DNA from: Chloroflexota bacterium
GTDB taxonomy: Bacteria; Chloroflexota; Anaerolineae; Anaerolineales; UBA4823
Length of the DNA stretch: 32,428 bases
NCBI GenBank assembly: GCA_012798185.1
Contig: JAAZNS010000259.1
Span: 1 to 32,428 of the forward strand
Direction: 5' to 3'
Made by a program: the position numbers and the translations under genes. This document shows, piece by piece, positions 14,799 through 22,931 of this stretch (position 1 is the stretch's first letter; each line of letters opens with the position of its first letter). The notes under the pieces were generated by a model. That model had not been told where the DNA came from and did no database searches. It saw only the letters and a program-made list of their open reading frames with translations.

Positions 14799-16172
14799 TT
14801 ACCTCCTCGCCTTCATCACAATCCTTATCGGAGTGCCGATATAACCATAATCCCGTCGGATACAGTTTTCTATATAACGCAAATACGAAAAATGCCCTAA
14901 TTTCGGGTCGTTTACATACAATAAAAATGTAGGCGGGTCGCTGCGCACCTGGGTGCCGTAATATATTTTAAGTTGTTTTCCGGCATGTGATGGCGCCGGA
15001 TGCTGATGCTGCGCATTTTGCATTATTTGATTGATCTGTGATGTGGAAAGCCGTACCAGGCGTTCTTCCTGAACCCGCAATGCCATCGGCAGCACCTGCT
15101 CCACCCTTTGCCCTGTCTTGGCAGAGATGAACAGTATTGGTGTGTAATCCATAAAATTCAATGTCTGACGGACATGCTGCGTATAAAGATCCATCGTATT
15201 TGTGTCCTTTTCGATGGCATCCCACTTATTCACCACAACCAATGCGCTTTTCCATGCATCCAAGATAAAACCAGCTATATGTGCATCCTGAGCGGTTAAG
15301 CCGCTGACGGCGTCGGTAACTAAAATTCCTACATCTGCCCGTTCTATCGCCCGCAAGGAACGCAGCACACTACATTTTTCCACACCCGGCTCAATCTTGC
15401 CTCTGCGGCGGATGCCGGCGGTGTCGATTAGCGTTATAGGAATATCTTCAAAAACGATATGCGTATCAATGGCATCTCTCGTTGTTCCGGGTATGGGGCT
15501 GACAATAGCGCGCTCTTCTCCCACCAGTTTATTAAGTAAACTGGATTTACCCACATTCGGCTTGCCCACGATAGCAATTTTTACCGATTCATCTTCTTCC
15601 TCTTCACCTTTGGTTTTAAAAGTTGCTACCAGGGCGTCTAATAAATCCCCCGTTCCTGTGCCATGCAACGCGGATATGGGATAAGGGTCTCCTAAACCCA
15701 ATTCATAAAATTGAACAGCCTGCAGGCGACGCGCTTCGCTATCCGATTTATTCACCACCAAAAGGATTGGCGGAAAAGCTTGTCCATCCCGTTTCTGCTG
15801 GTTCCGCCTTAATATTTCTGCCACCTCCCGATCCGCCGGGGTGACGCCGCTTTCTGCATCGGTAATAAATAACACCGCATCGGCTTCGCGGATAGCAATT
15901 TCTGCCTGGGTACGGATTTCATCAACAAACTCAGTCGAACCAATGGATAACGGTTCTTTGCCAGATCCTGACGCTGTTTGCGTCGGATCTATTCCCCCGG
16001 TATCGACAATGTCAAAGATATGCCCTGCCCATTCTGCCTCGGCTACCAAACGGTCACGGGTAGTGCCGGGAATCTCATCTACCACCGCCAGTCTTTCACC
16101 TGCCAGGCGGTTAAACAATGTACTTTTACCCACGTTAGGGCGTCCAACTAAAGCAATAACAGGTTTTGGCAT
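14799..16172 (-). CDS. der: Ribosome-assembly GTPase Der (EngA)
   Basis: The 457-residue protein has two GTPase domains in tandem and a C-terminal KH-like domain, the arrangement unique to Der. G-domain 1 has GRPNVGKST (residues 9-17), DTGG and NKSD. G-domain 2 has GKPNVGKSS, DTAGIRRRGKIEPGVEKCS and NKWD. The C-terminal part ends with the conserved GTPIRIVMKARR. Der acts in late maturation of the 50S subunit and is essential in most bacteria. The first domain carries a modest insertion after DTGG (PTQTASGSGKEPLSIGS), as seen in some Chloroflexota. The start is one base after the ybbR stop, so it is the last gene of the coaE-cdaA-ybbR-der operon. No clear terminator follows; the next feature downstream is the methyltransferase remnant on the opposite strand. 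Confidence 0.97.
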   Translation of the reverse strand: MPKPVIALVGRPNVGKSTLFNRLAGERLAVVDEIPGTTRDRLVAEAEWAGHIFDIVDTGGIDPTQTASGSGKEPLSIGSTEFVDEIRTQAEIAIREADAVLFITDAESGVTPADREVAEILRRNQQKRDGQAFPPILLVVNKSDSEARRLQAVQFYELGLGDPYPISALHGTGTGDLLDALVATFKTKGEEEEDESVKIAIVGKPNVGKSSLLNKLVGEERAIVSPIPGTTRDAIDTHIVFEDIPITLIDTAGIRRRGKIEPGVEKCSVLRSLRAIERADVGILVTDAVSGLTAQDAHIAGFILDAWKSALVVVNKWDAIEKDTNTMDLYTQHVRQTLNFMDYTPILFISAKTGQRVEQVLPMALRVQEERLVRLSTSQINQIMQNAQHQHPAPSHAGKQLKIYYGTQVRSDPPTFLLYVNDPKLGHFSYLRYIENCIRRDYGYIGTPIRIVMKARR

Positions 16173-16173
16173 C

Positions 16174-17502
16174 TTATGGTTCAGTATTTGGTTTAGTGTT
16201 TTCAGGTGTTACCGTAGATGTGGGAAGTATCGGGGTAAGCGTAACGGTGGGGTTAATCCGATGCGTAGGGGTTGTAGCAACCGTGACGGTCACTTCCAAA
16301 TTTTGCGGATTAATAGAAGCAACTTTGAGCTGGCTTGGCAGCAAATCGACTTTTGGAACTACCTGATAAGTACCCGGTTCCATTCCAGTCAAATCAACTG
16401 ATACACGAATGCCGCCCGATGTTAGGCTGTTGATTAATGGCAAAGGTCCGCTTATTAATACTTCAACTGATTCTGGGGAAATTTGTGCAGAATATTCTGG
16501 TGATAATCCAATTGCCTGAACCGGCAGCGAAATCGGCAGACTTCCCTCCAAAGCAGCAATACTTAGCCGGATTAACACGCTTTCTTCTCCAGCCAGGGTA
16601 ACATCCGGGGGTAAATTTAATGTGGCGCGGATATCGATATCATCGCTTAACCCAGTAAGATCCACCGGTTTTGTTTCAACATAACCTGGAATTTCATCCA
16701 CCAATTGAGGATCCGCAGAAAAAACAGTCACATTCGGTGGGGAGACCGAAATATTGGTAAGCCAATATCCACTAGCAACTTCGCCAGTGGTCACCACTTT
16801 TACCACAACATTGCGGTAACCTCCCAACAAAGAAATTTGTTGGTTTACCTGAACAGTGCTGGGAGAAACCTCAACATCGGGGACGACATCACCATTTGTG
16901 TCCACCGCTGCGACCATAATATTTTTCTTAATCGATTCACTAGCGCCGCTTATATCAAGTTGTGCAATGACGTTATTCACTTTTTGCACCTTAGATTCAG
17001 GTCCCGAAACATTGATAAACTTCGGGGAGATATTATTTATACCTTGACGATAACCAAGGGAGGGTTCACCGCTTACCATCAACTCAACTGGATATAATTT
17101 ATTGATCAACTTTTCCAAAGTCAGGTTGATCTCATCAGGTTCAACTTTAATGACCTGATTTGGATTAACTGCAATTTGGACCTTTACAGGAATAGCATGA
17201 TTTCCCTCGTTAACTCCTGCAAGGTCGATCCATGCTTTTACCAACTCTGGATTGGAATTTAATTTTGACCAAATTGAGCGCGGTGCTCGTATGGTAATCC
17301 GAGCCTGATGGGGAGTGTTATCCACGATAACGAGCTGAGAATCTAATCCGACTATCGAAATATTCACCAGGCGCGGATATACCTGCACTTCATTAGGGTC
17401 TGCAGCAAGAATTGCCGAAACCCATACAATAAAAGCAAATATAAAAGCCAGCAGCAGCGAGCTTATATTTTTCCCAAACCAGCGAATAATCCTCATTACC
17501 AT
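16174..17502 (-). CDS. cdaR: YbbR-domain protein, diadenylate cyclase regulator CdaR
   Basis: The 442-residue protein starts with one membrane anchor (about residues 8-32, ISSLLLAFIFAFIVWVSAI). Then come about four repeats of the YbbR domain, each a beta-rich unit ending in phrases such as VNISIVG, INLTLEKLI, PKFINVSGPESKVQKV and VEVLISGPLPLI. The tail is Pro/Thr-rich (TPTHRINPTVTLTPILPTST). CdaR proteins bind the membrane diadenylate cyclase CdaA and modulate c-di-AMP synthesis. The gene starts two bases after the cdaA stop, which supports that partnership. The outward-facing repeats suggest it senses the wall or outside, but the ligand is unknown even in well-studied relatives. No strong ribosome-binding site precedes either of the two ATGs (17502 and 17496). 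Confidence 0.9.
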   Translation of the reverse strand: MVMRIIRWFGKNISSLLLAFIFAFIVWVSAILAADPNEVQVYPRLVNISIVGLDSQLVIVDNTPHQARITIRAPRSIWSKLNSNPELVKAWIDLAGVNEGNHAIPVKVQIAVNPNQVIKVEPDEINLTLEKLINKLYPVELMVSGEPSLGYRQGINNISPKFINVSGPESKVQKVNNVIAQLDISGASESIKKNIMVAAVDTNGDVVPDVEVSPSTVQVNQQISLLGGYRNVVVKVVTTGEVASGYWLTNISVSPPNVTVFSADPQLVDEIPGYVETKPVDLTGLSDDIDIRATLNLPPDVTLAGEESVLIRLSIAALEGSLPISLPVQAIGLSPEYSAQISPESVEVLISGPLPLINSLTSGGIRVSVDLTGMEPGTYQVVPKVDLLPSQLKVASINPQNLEVTVTVATTPTHRINPTVTLTPILPTSTVTPENTKPNTEP

Positions 17503-17504
17503 GG

Positions 17505-18377
17505 TTAAACGTCCAATTTATTTTTTGAGCTTATCGAGAATATACGGTCGACCCAGTAAGCGAAACACTTCTTTTCTTCTTGTGAACTAAAAATCACGCG
17601 CAATATATTCTCAAGCCGCTCTAAATCCAACCGACGGATCATCCTGCCCCCCTGAACCACAGTGATATTGCCAGTTTCTTCAGATACAACAACAGCAACA
17701 GCATCGGATACTTCTGAAATACCTAAAGATGCCCGGTGCCGAAGCCCCATTTTCCGGTCGGGGGAAGGCGCTAATACACCACTGGATGAAAGTGGCATCA
17801 CGCAAGCCGCGGCAATTATTTTTGAACCCGAAATAATCACAGCGCCATCGTGCAAAGGTGTATTAGGGTAAAACACTTGAAGGAGTAATTCGGGGCTTAC
17901 GGTTGCATTCAATATCACCCCAGTGCTCACATACTCATCCAAGTTATCAAGGCGTTGGATCACAATCAAAGCACCATGTCTTCGTTCAGAGAGCTGCCCA
18001 ACTGCTGCTACAACAGCTGGAATAGTCTTGGGAATATTCGAGGAAGACAACCCGGAGGGTATAATCGAACCAGCTCTGCCTAATCGTTCTAATGTCCTGC
18101 GGATTTCAGGAGCAAAAATAACCGGAACAGCTAATAATAACGCTGGCAATGTATTGCTTACCAGCCATGAAAACGCGGGCAGTACATCCAAACTGGTTAG
18201 CAGACTGAACAGCACGATTATAACCAATGCCCCCCGCAACAAGACCATTGCTTGGGTATCTCGGATTAATTGCAATAAAATAAAAAAAACTAGCGTAACC
18301 AGGAATAAGTCGACCAGGTTAAACCAATTGAGTCTTTCAAATATAAAAACGATATCATTAACCAGATTGGTTATCAC
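17505..18377 (-). CDS. cdaA: Membrane diadenylate cyclase CdaA
   Basis: The 290-residue enzyme makes the second messenger c-di-AMP from two ATP. Three N-terminal membrane helices (about residues 20-90) lead to the DAC catalytic domain, with the two signature motifs DGA (177-179, in LHDGAVIISG) and RHR (213-215, in GLRHRASLGISEVSDA). c-di-AMP controls potassium and osmolyte transport and wall homeostasis in Gram-positive and related bacteria. The downstream neighbour encodes its regulator CdaR. GlmM, the usual third partner, is absent here; der follows instead. The start is GTG at 18377, 13 bases after coaE, with no good ribosome-binding site, so translation may depend on coupling. A tail of about 30 residues follows the catalytic core. 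Confidence 0.95.
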   Translation of the reverse strand: MITNLVNDIVFIFERLNWFNLVDLFLVTLVFFILLQLIRDTQAMVLLRGALVIIVLFSLLTSLDVLPAFSWLVSNTLPALLLAVPVIFAPEIRRTLERLGRAGSIIPSGLSSSNIPKTIPAVVAAVGQLSERRHGALIVIQRLDNLDEYVSTGVILNATVSPELLLQVFYPNTPLHDGAVIISGSKIIAAACVMPLSSSGVLAPSPDRKMGLRHRASLGISEVSDAVAVVVSEETGNITVVQGGRMIRRLDLERLENILRVIFSSQEEKKCFAYWVDRIFSISSKNKLDV

Positions 18378-18390
18378 GGCAAATTTGCTT

Positions 18391-19524
18391 TCAAACCGGC
18401 CTCAAAACGCGGTCTTTACGTAACTCTTTATAGAACAAGATGCTACCCATCGGCATTGATTCCTTTGCTGCTTCTTGCCAAGCACGAGTGCTCAAGCTGT
18501 TTATGTTCCCCTCTTTATAGCCTAAAGAAGTCCAAAGCGCACTCTGCGTTGCCAGATGAGGAGGAATAAATAATAACGCGATCTCGCACTGTAAATTCCG
18601 TGATGCAATTTCCATTTCCTCTAATAAAGCACGAATAACTTCCGAAAAAGGTATTTCGGGATCCCAATAAATATCATCCACGCGGGCAATTAAATTTTCG
18701 ACCTGCCACCCGATAATGCCAATCAATTTTTCCTGACGCCTCAGCAAGAGGAACGCTTTTTCACTCAGCCACGCAATAATGTCATCCGATTTTATTGTCC
18801 GTTGGTTATCAGCAATCCGGTTGATAAAATCTGCCATTTCCATAGCTTGTTTCGGACGTGCCCTTTGCACCGTCATTTGATCCGTTAGAGTTTTTACTTG
18901 TTCGATCAACCCGGCTTCACTTTGGGGAACAGTTCTCTGCCAGGCGGTAAAAACCTGCTGCCATGTATCATCGAAAGATTTATCATTGCGAATGATAATA
19001 TCCGCTAAATCAACTTTCCCTTGCTGAGGCGGCTGCGCTGCCATACGCTGACGGGCAGCGGCTTCATTCATCCCGCGTTTTTGAACCAGCCGTGTAACCT
19101 GAATTTCTTCCGAAGCATATACGACCCAAAGTGTGTCACAACGAGAGCGTAAACCCGATTCGATTAATTTAATTGCCTCGATGACGATAACCATTTGCTG
19201 GGAATGTTTAACCAGCAAATCTACCGCCTGATGAACCAGGGGATGAACAATCGCTTCGAGCTGCGACATGGCTTGACGATCTGAAAACACAATCATCCCT
19301 AATTTATTGCGGTCAATCTGTCCATCAGGGGTTAATATCCATTTTCCGAAATGATCGACAACCGCCTGATACCCTGGGGCGCCTCTAGCAATTGCGCGAT
19401 GCCCTAAAGCATCCGCATCGATGCCATACGCCCCCATATGCTCAAGCATTTTCCTTACGACGCTTTTTCCGGTCGCAATATTCCCTGTTAATCCAATTAC
19501 GTATTTTCCTTGCCAGGCGCTCAT
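18391..19524 (-). CDS. coaE: Dephospho-CoA kinase with C-terminal GNAT-like domain
   Basis: The 377-residue protein is nearly twice the usual CoaE length (about 200). Residues 1-205 are a full dephospho-CoA kinase: P-loop GLTGNIATGKS (11-21), GIDADALGHRAI, and the lid region RLVQKRGMNEAAARQRMAAQ. This part phosphorylates dephospho-CoA, the last step of CoA synthesis. Residues about 212-377 form an additional domain whose pattern suggests a GNAT fold: an N-terminal helix pair, LLLRRQEKLIGIIGWQVENL, an acidic strand, a helix ALLEEMEIASRNL, and a late LWTSLGYKEG segment. The canonical acetyl-CoA pyrophosphate loop is not obvious, so it may be non-catalytic. I use the ATG at 19524 (AAGGGA six bases upstream), not the earlier ATG at 19548. 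It heads the cdaA operon. Confidence 0.88.
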   Translation of the reverse strand: MSAWQGKYVIGLTGNIATGKSVVRKMLEHMGAYGIDADALGHRAIARGAPGYQAVVDHFGKWILTPDGQIDRNKLGMIVFSDRQAMSQLEAIVHPLVHQAVDLLVKHSQQMVIVIEAIKLIESGLRSRCDTLWVVYASEEIQVTRLVQKRGMNEAAARQRMAAQPPQQGKVDLADIIIRNDKSFDDTWQQVFTAWQRTVPQSEAGLIEQVKTLTDQMTVQRARPKQAMEMADFINRIADNQRTIKSDDIIAWLSEKAFLLLRRQEKLIGIIGWQVENLIARVDDIYWDPEIPFSEVIRALLEEMEIASRNLQCEIALLFIPPHLATQSALWTSLGYKEGNINSLSTRAWQEAAKESMPMGSILFYKELRKDRVLRPV

Positions 19525-19543
19525 GTCACTTCCCTTAATATAA

Positions 19544-19586
19544 GACATTCTTCACCCCCATTTTAGCCGGGGGAGCGAAGAATGTC
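19544..19586 (-). terminator. Strong hairpin between oppF and coaE
   Basis: The 10-base arms GACATTCTTC (19544-19553) and GAAGAATGTC (19577-19586) pair exactly, and inside them a C-run and a G-run (about 19555-19559 and 19569-19573) can extend the stem. On the minus strand it stands 30 bases after the oppF stop. Only a short mixed T-rich stretch follows, so it is a probable but imperfect terminator; mRNA stabilisation or attenuation into coaE is also possible. Confidence 0.55.
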
Positions 19587-19615
19587 AAAGGATGAACGAT
19601 ATACAATTCTGTTGT

Positions 19616-20635
19616 TTACAAAAACTTCTCTGCGTAATGACAGGCAACCCAATGCCCAGGGCGCAATGCGCGTAATTCGGGTTCGTCTTTTGAGCATATT
19701 TCCTGCGCAACAGGGCACCGTGGATGAAATCGGCAGCCAGAAGGCGGATTAATCGGATTAGGAATTTCCCCTGCAGGCATAACCTGTGTCCTTCGTTCGT
19801 GAGGATTAGGTACCGGCACAGCCGCCATTAACGCTTGTGTATAAGGATGTAATGCATGACCGTATACTTCTCTCAAATCCCCCATTTCAGCCAGCCTGCC
19901 TAAATAGAGAATTCCGATCCGGTCACAAATGTATTTAGCTGTTGCCAGGTCATGGGTGATGAAAAGATACGTTAGATTGAGCTCATTTTTTAATTGCACC
20001 ATCAAGTCCAGCAATAACGCTCTTACACTGACATCCGCCATCGCGATCGGTTCATCCGCCAGGATTAAATCCGGATTGGTTATCAACGCCCTGGCAATTA
20101 CCACCCTTTGCCGCTGTCCACCGGATATTTGATGTGGATACTTAGTAAAAAAGAAATGCGGCGGCGTTAAGCCAACTTTTTCCATAATACTCAATGTAAT
20201 ATCACGGTGTTCGGCGATTTTTTCGGGGTAATGGATCTTTAAACCGTGGGCAATCGAATCACCTAAACACATCCGCGGATTTAGCGATGCCATAGGGTCT
20301 TGAAAAATCACCTGCATCCGCCGGCGGAGTTTGCGTAATTCTTCGCTTTCGAGGGAAGACAGATCGATACCGTCAAACATCACCTTTCCAGCGGTGGGTT
20401 TTTCCAGCCCAATAGCCAGCCTTCCTATGGTTGTTTTTCCGCTCCCGCTTTCTCCAGCCAATCCGAATGCTTCACCTCGTTTTATAGTAAATGAAACATC
20501 ATCGACAGCTCGAACAAAGTCGACATGACCTGCTAATATTTGATCGAGAAAATTCTGTTGAACCGGAAACCATTTTTTTAAATGCGTGATTTCCACTAAA
20601 TTTTCATTTTTATTAATCGATATTTGTTCGCTCAT
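19616..20635 (-). CDS. oppF: Oligopeptide/dipeptide ABC transporter ATP-binding protein OppF
   Basis: The 339-residue ATPase has Walker A GESGSGKTT, Q-loop region MQVIFQDPMASLNPRM, signature ISGGQRQRVVIARAL, Walker B LILADEP and the C-terminal oligo_HPY extension (PPSGCRFHPRCPVAQEIC) typical of Opp/Dpp transporters. The D-loop reads MADVS instead of ALDVS, a variant common in archaeal and Thermotoga-like members. The start ATG overlaps the oppD stop (ATGA at 20632-20635). A longer frame extends upstream inside oppD but is out of register with its function. It pairs with OppD to power import through OppBC. It is the last gene of the operon. The Cys-rich C-terminal motif may hold an Fe-S cluster, as reported for relatives. 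Confidence 0.94.
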   Translation of the reverse strand: MSEQISINKNENLVEITHLKKWFPVQQNFLDQILAGHVDFVRAVDDVSFTIKRGEAFGLAGESGSGKTTIGRLAIGLEKPTAGKVMFDGIDLSSLESEELRKLRRRMQVIFQDPMASLNPRMCLGDSIAHGLKIHYPEKIAEHRDITLSIMEKVGLTPPHFFFTKYPHQISGGQRQRVVIARALITNPDLILADEPIAMADVSVRALLLDLMVQLKNELNLTYLFITHDLATAKYICDRIGILYLGRLAEMGDLREVYGHALHPYTQALMAAVPVPNPHERRTQVMPAGEIPNPINPPSGCRFHPRCPVAQEICSKDEPELRALRPGHWVACHYAEKFL

Positions 20636-21648
20636 GCTTTTACCTTTATGGTCGAGCGTTCCTTTTGAGGATGATCCTGGTATAACCAGCAATGCACCCA
20701 TCTGCCAGGCACAACCTCCTCCATATTCGGACAAAATCGAGAGCACAGGGGCATTGCCTCAGGGCATCGCGGGTGGAATCGGCACCCCGATGGAGGGTGT
20801 GTCAGGTTAGGCGGTTCGCCGCTCATTTTGTATAATTCTTCATGATCATCGAGCTTTATGCTTGGCACAGAGCTTAATAATCCTATTGTATAAGGATGCA
20901 AAGGATTATCAAAGATATTAGTGATATCTCCTAACTCTACGATCTGACCTGCATACATTACCGCAATGCGGTCAGCTATTTCAGCAACCAGGGCAATGTT
21001 ATGGGTAATTACCAGAATTGCCAAACCAAATTCTTCTCGGATTTCGCGCAATTGATCGACCAGCTTGGCTTCGACAATCACATCGAGAGACGTGGTTGCT
21101 TCATCAGCAATAATCAAATCGGCATTTAGGATCAATCCCAAACCAATCATCACCCGTTGGCGCATTCCACCTGAAAGCTGATGGGGGTAATCGCGCAACC
21201 GGCGCTCTTGAATTCCCAGCCTTCCAATAAGTGTACGAACTCTCTCCTGGGCATTTTCCAATACCGTTTTGGGTTCGTGAACCTGAATAGCTTCGATAAG
21301 ATGTTCATCGACGCGCTGCACCGGATTCAACGAGGTCATCGGGTCTTGGAATATCATGCTTATTCGTCTGCCGCGAAAATCGCGCAGGCGTTTTTGGTCA
21401 AATTTCATCACATCTTCGCCGTCGAAAATGATTGCACCACTGCTAATTTTAGCCGGCGGCATGATCATGCGCATGAGCGCTTTTCCCAGAGTACTTTTAC
21501 CACACCCGCTTTCACCCACCAAGCCTAATATTTCACCGCGATAAATGTCGAAAGAAACATCATTAACAGCGCTTACTGGACCAAGCCGTGTATGGTAATT
21601 AACACTTAAATTTCGCACTTGAACAAGAACTTTATCGTTTGACATCAT
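20632..21648 (-). CDS. oppD: Oligopeptide/dipeptide ABC transporter ATP-binding protein OppD
   Basis: The 338-residue ATPase shows Walker A GESGCGKST, Q-loop MIFQDPMTSLNPVQRV, signature LSGGMRQRVMIG, Walker B LIIADEATTSLD and switch His in VITHNIALV, followed by the oligo_HPY region (PPSGCRFHPRCPEAMPLC). It is the partner of OppF; both NBDs keep consensus catalytic Glu residues. The start is the first of two adjacent ATGs at 21648, with GGAG seven bases upstream, and lies one base after the oppC stop. Membership in an oppA-B-C-D-F operon is clear from the spacing and order. The transported solute is probably a peptide, but Opp-type systems of this class also import oligosaccharides, so the substrate remains open. 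Confidence 0.94.
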   Translation of the reverse strand: MMSNDKVLVQVRNLSVNYHTRLGPVSAVNDVSFDIYRGEILGLVGESGCGKSTLGKALMRMIMPPAKISSGAIIFDGEDVMKFDQKRLRDFRGRRISMIFQDPMTSLNPVQRVDEHLIEAIQVHEPKTVLENAQERVRTLIGRLGIQERRLRDYPHQLSGGMRQRVMIGLGLILNADLIIADEATTSLDVIVEAKLVDQLREIREEFGLAILVITHNIALVAEIADRIAVMYAGQIVELGDITNIFDNPLHPYTIGLLSSVPSIKLDDHEELYKMSGEPPNLTHPPSGCRFHPRCPEAMPLCSRFCPNMEEVVPGRWVHCWLYQDHPQKERSTIKVKA

Positions 21649-21649
21649 T

Positions 21650-22921
21650 TTACAGCTCCGCCAGACGAGGGTTCAAAATTTCGGATAAACTCTCGCCCAA
21701 CATGCTAAAAGCCAGGGTGACCATACTTACCATTAACCCGGGAAAGGTGATCAGCCACCAGGCTCGGCGCAGGTAATCCTGTCCGCGCGCCAGGTCAATC
21801 CCCCAATCAGGTGTATCAGGTGGCAGCCCCAAACCTAAAAAGCTTAAGCCTGCTTCAGTTAATATCGCATCGGCAACATTTACAGAGAAGATAATTACAA
21901 TGGAAGGGATCACATTGGGAAAGATATATTTCCATAATATTGTGCTTGGTTTTGCACCTAAACTGCGTGCTGCCTCAACGTATAATTCTTGCTTTACAGA
22001 AAGGGTCTGGCCGCGCACAATACGAAAATAAGTGGGCACATAAAGCACAGCAATCGCGACAATCACATTACCAATCCCAGCCCCCAGTACTGCCGCAATG
22101 GAAATTGCCAGAATCAATCCCGGGAAAGAATATAAACTGTCCATCAGCAGGGTTAATATCCGATCGAAAGGTCCGCTGATAAACCCGCTGATTAAACCCA
22201 GCGGCACGCCGACTAGAATCGAAACAATGGCTGAGGAAAGTCCTACAATCAAAGCGATGCGAGTGCCCCAGATAATGCGGCTGAATATATCCTGCCCAAT
22301 TTGGTTGGTACCAAAAATAAACCCTTTAGCAGTTTCTTCGCGTAACGCTCCGCAGATTTCAAGCTGGGGATATTTTTCGATAATACCCTCCAGCTCAGCA
22401 GGCGCTGCAATGAACCCGTTCACTTCTCCTGCAGCGGTTGCCTCCAAACCTTCTTCCAGAGTCTCGAATCGGATTGGGCGCGGATTATATGTCGCAGGCT
22501 CACCAGCTGCCTTAGCTTCATCATTCAACGCTGTGACAGCCTCCCGTAATGCCTGGCTTGAAGGGCTGGCAACGACTATTCCCACCTTGTTTTTCGAGGA
22601 AGCTATCTCTTTAAATTCCTTGATGTCAGAATCTATATTTGCGACCAGCACAAATGACGAGGGAGCTTCTCCGGGAGCGAGCAAGGATGAACTAACTTCT
22701 GCTTTTGGATCGTAGGGGGCAAACCATTGAGGAAATATTCCAATTATGATAATAAACAACAGCAAAAAAGCGCTGAGTACTACAAACCACCAATCACCGC
22801 CATACCATTTACGCGCTAGAAAAATCTTGCGGACAAATCCAACCCGGTCTAAATCCAATTGCCATTGCGGCACGACATATTCTTGGTCAATATCATTGTC
22901 ATGAGTATTTTTTTCATTCAT
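21650..22921 (-). CDS. oppC: Oligopeptide ABC transporter permease OppC with an extra extracytoplasmic domain
   Basis: The 423-residue permease is about 105-120 residues longer than a normal OppC. A cytoplasmic N-terminus (residues 1-43) and first helix (44-66, FVVLSAFLLLFIIIIGIFPQ) are normal, as is the entry phrase FAPYDPKAE. The usual short loop is then replaced by residues about 74-200 before the family phrase FGTNQIGQDIFSRIIWG. The rest is a standard BPD_transp_1 domain with the EAA-loop AARSLGAKPSTILWKYIFPN. The insert (KVGIVVASPSSQALREAV..., LEATAAGEVNGFIAAP, EGIIEKYPQLEICG) resembles one lobe of family-3 solute-binding proteins. I start at the ATG at 22921 with AAGG upstream; a longer frame to 23146 lies inside oppB. 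It forms the pore with OppB. Confidence 0.9.
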   Translation of the reverse strand: MNEKNTHDNDIDQEYVVPQWQLDLDRVGFVRKIFLARKWYGGDWWFVVLSAFLLLFIIIIGIFPQWFAPYDPKAEVSSSLLAPGEAPSSFVLVANIDSDIKEFKEIASSKNKVGIVVASPSSQALREAVTALNDEAKAAGEPATYNPRPIRFETLEEGLEATAAGEVNGFIAAPAELEGIIEKYPQLEICGALREETAKGFIFGTNQIGQDIFSRIIWGTRIALIVGLSSAIVSILVGVPLGLISGFISGPFDRILTLLMDSLYSFPGLILAISIAAVLGAGIGNVIVAIAVLYVPTYFRIVRGQTLSVKQELYVEAARSLGAKPSTILWKYIFPNVIPSIVIIFSVNVADAILTEAGLSFLGLGLPPDTPDWGIDLARGQDYLRRAWWLITFPGLMVSMVTLAFSMLGESLSEILNPRLAEL

Positions 22922-22931
22922 AATCAGCGCC

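Noticed and set aside
15841-16401. 186-codon plus-strand frame opposite der/ybbR
   Set aside because: It is a shadow of der and ybbR codons with no recognisable motif and no promoter or ribosome-binding site.
22098-22715. 205-codon plus-strand frame opposite oppC
   Set aside because: It is antisense to a well-supported permease gene, has a low-complexity Ser/Ala/Asn/Pro translation, and no ribosome-binding site.
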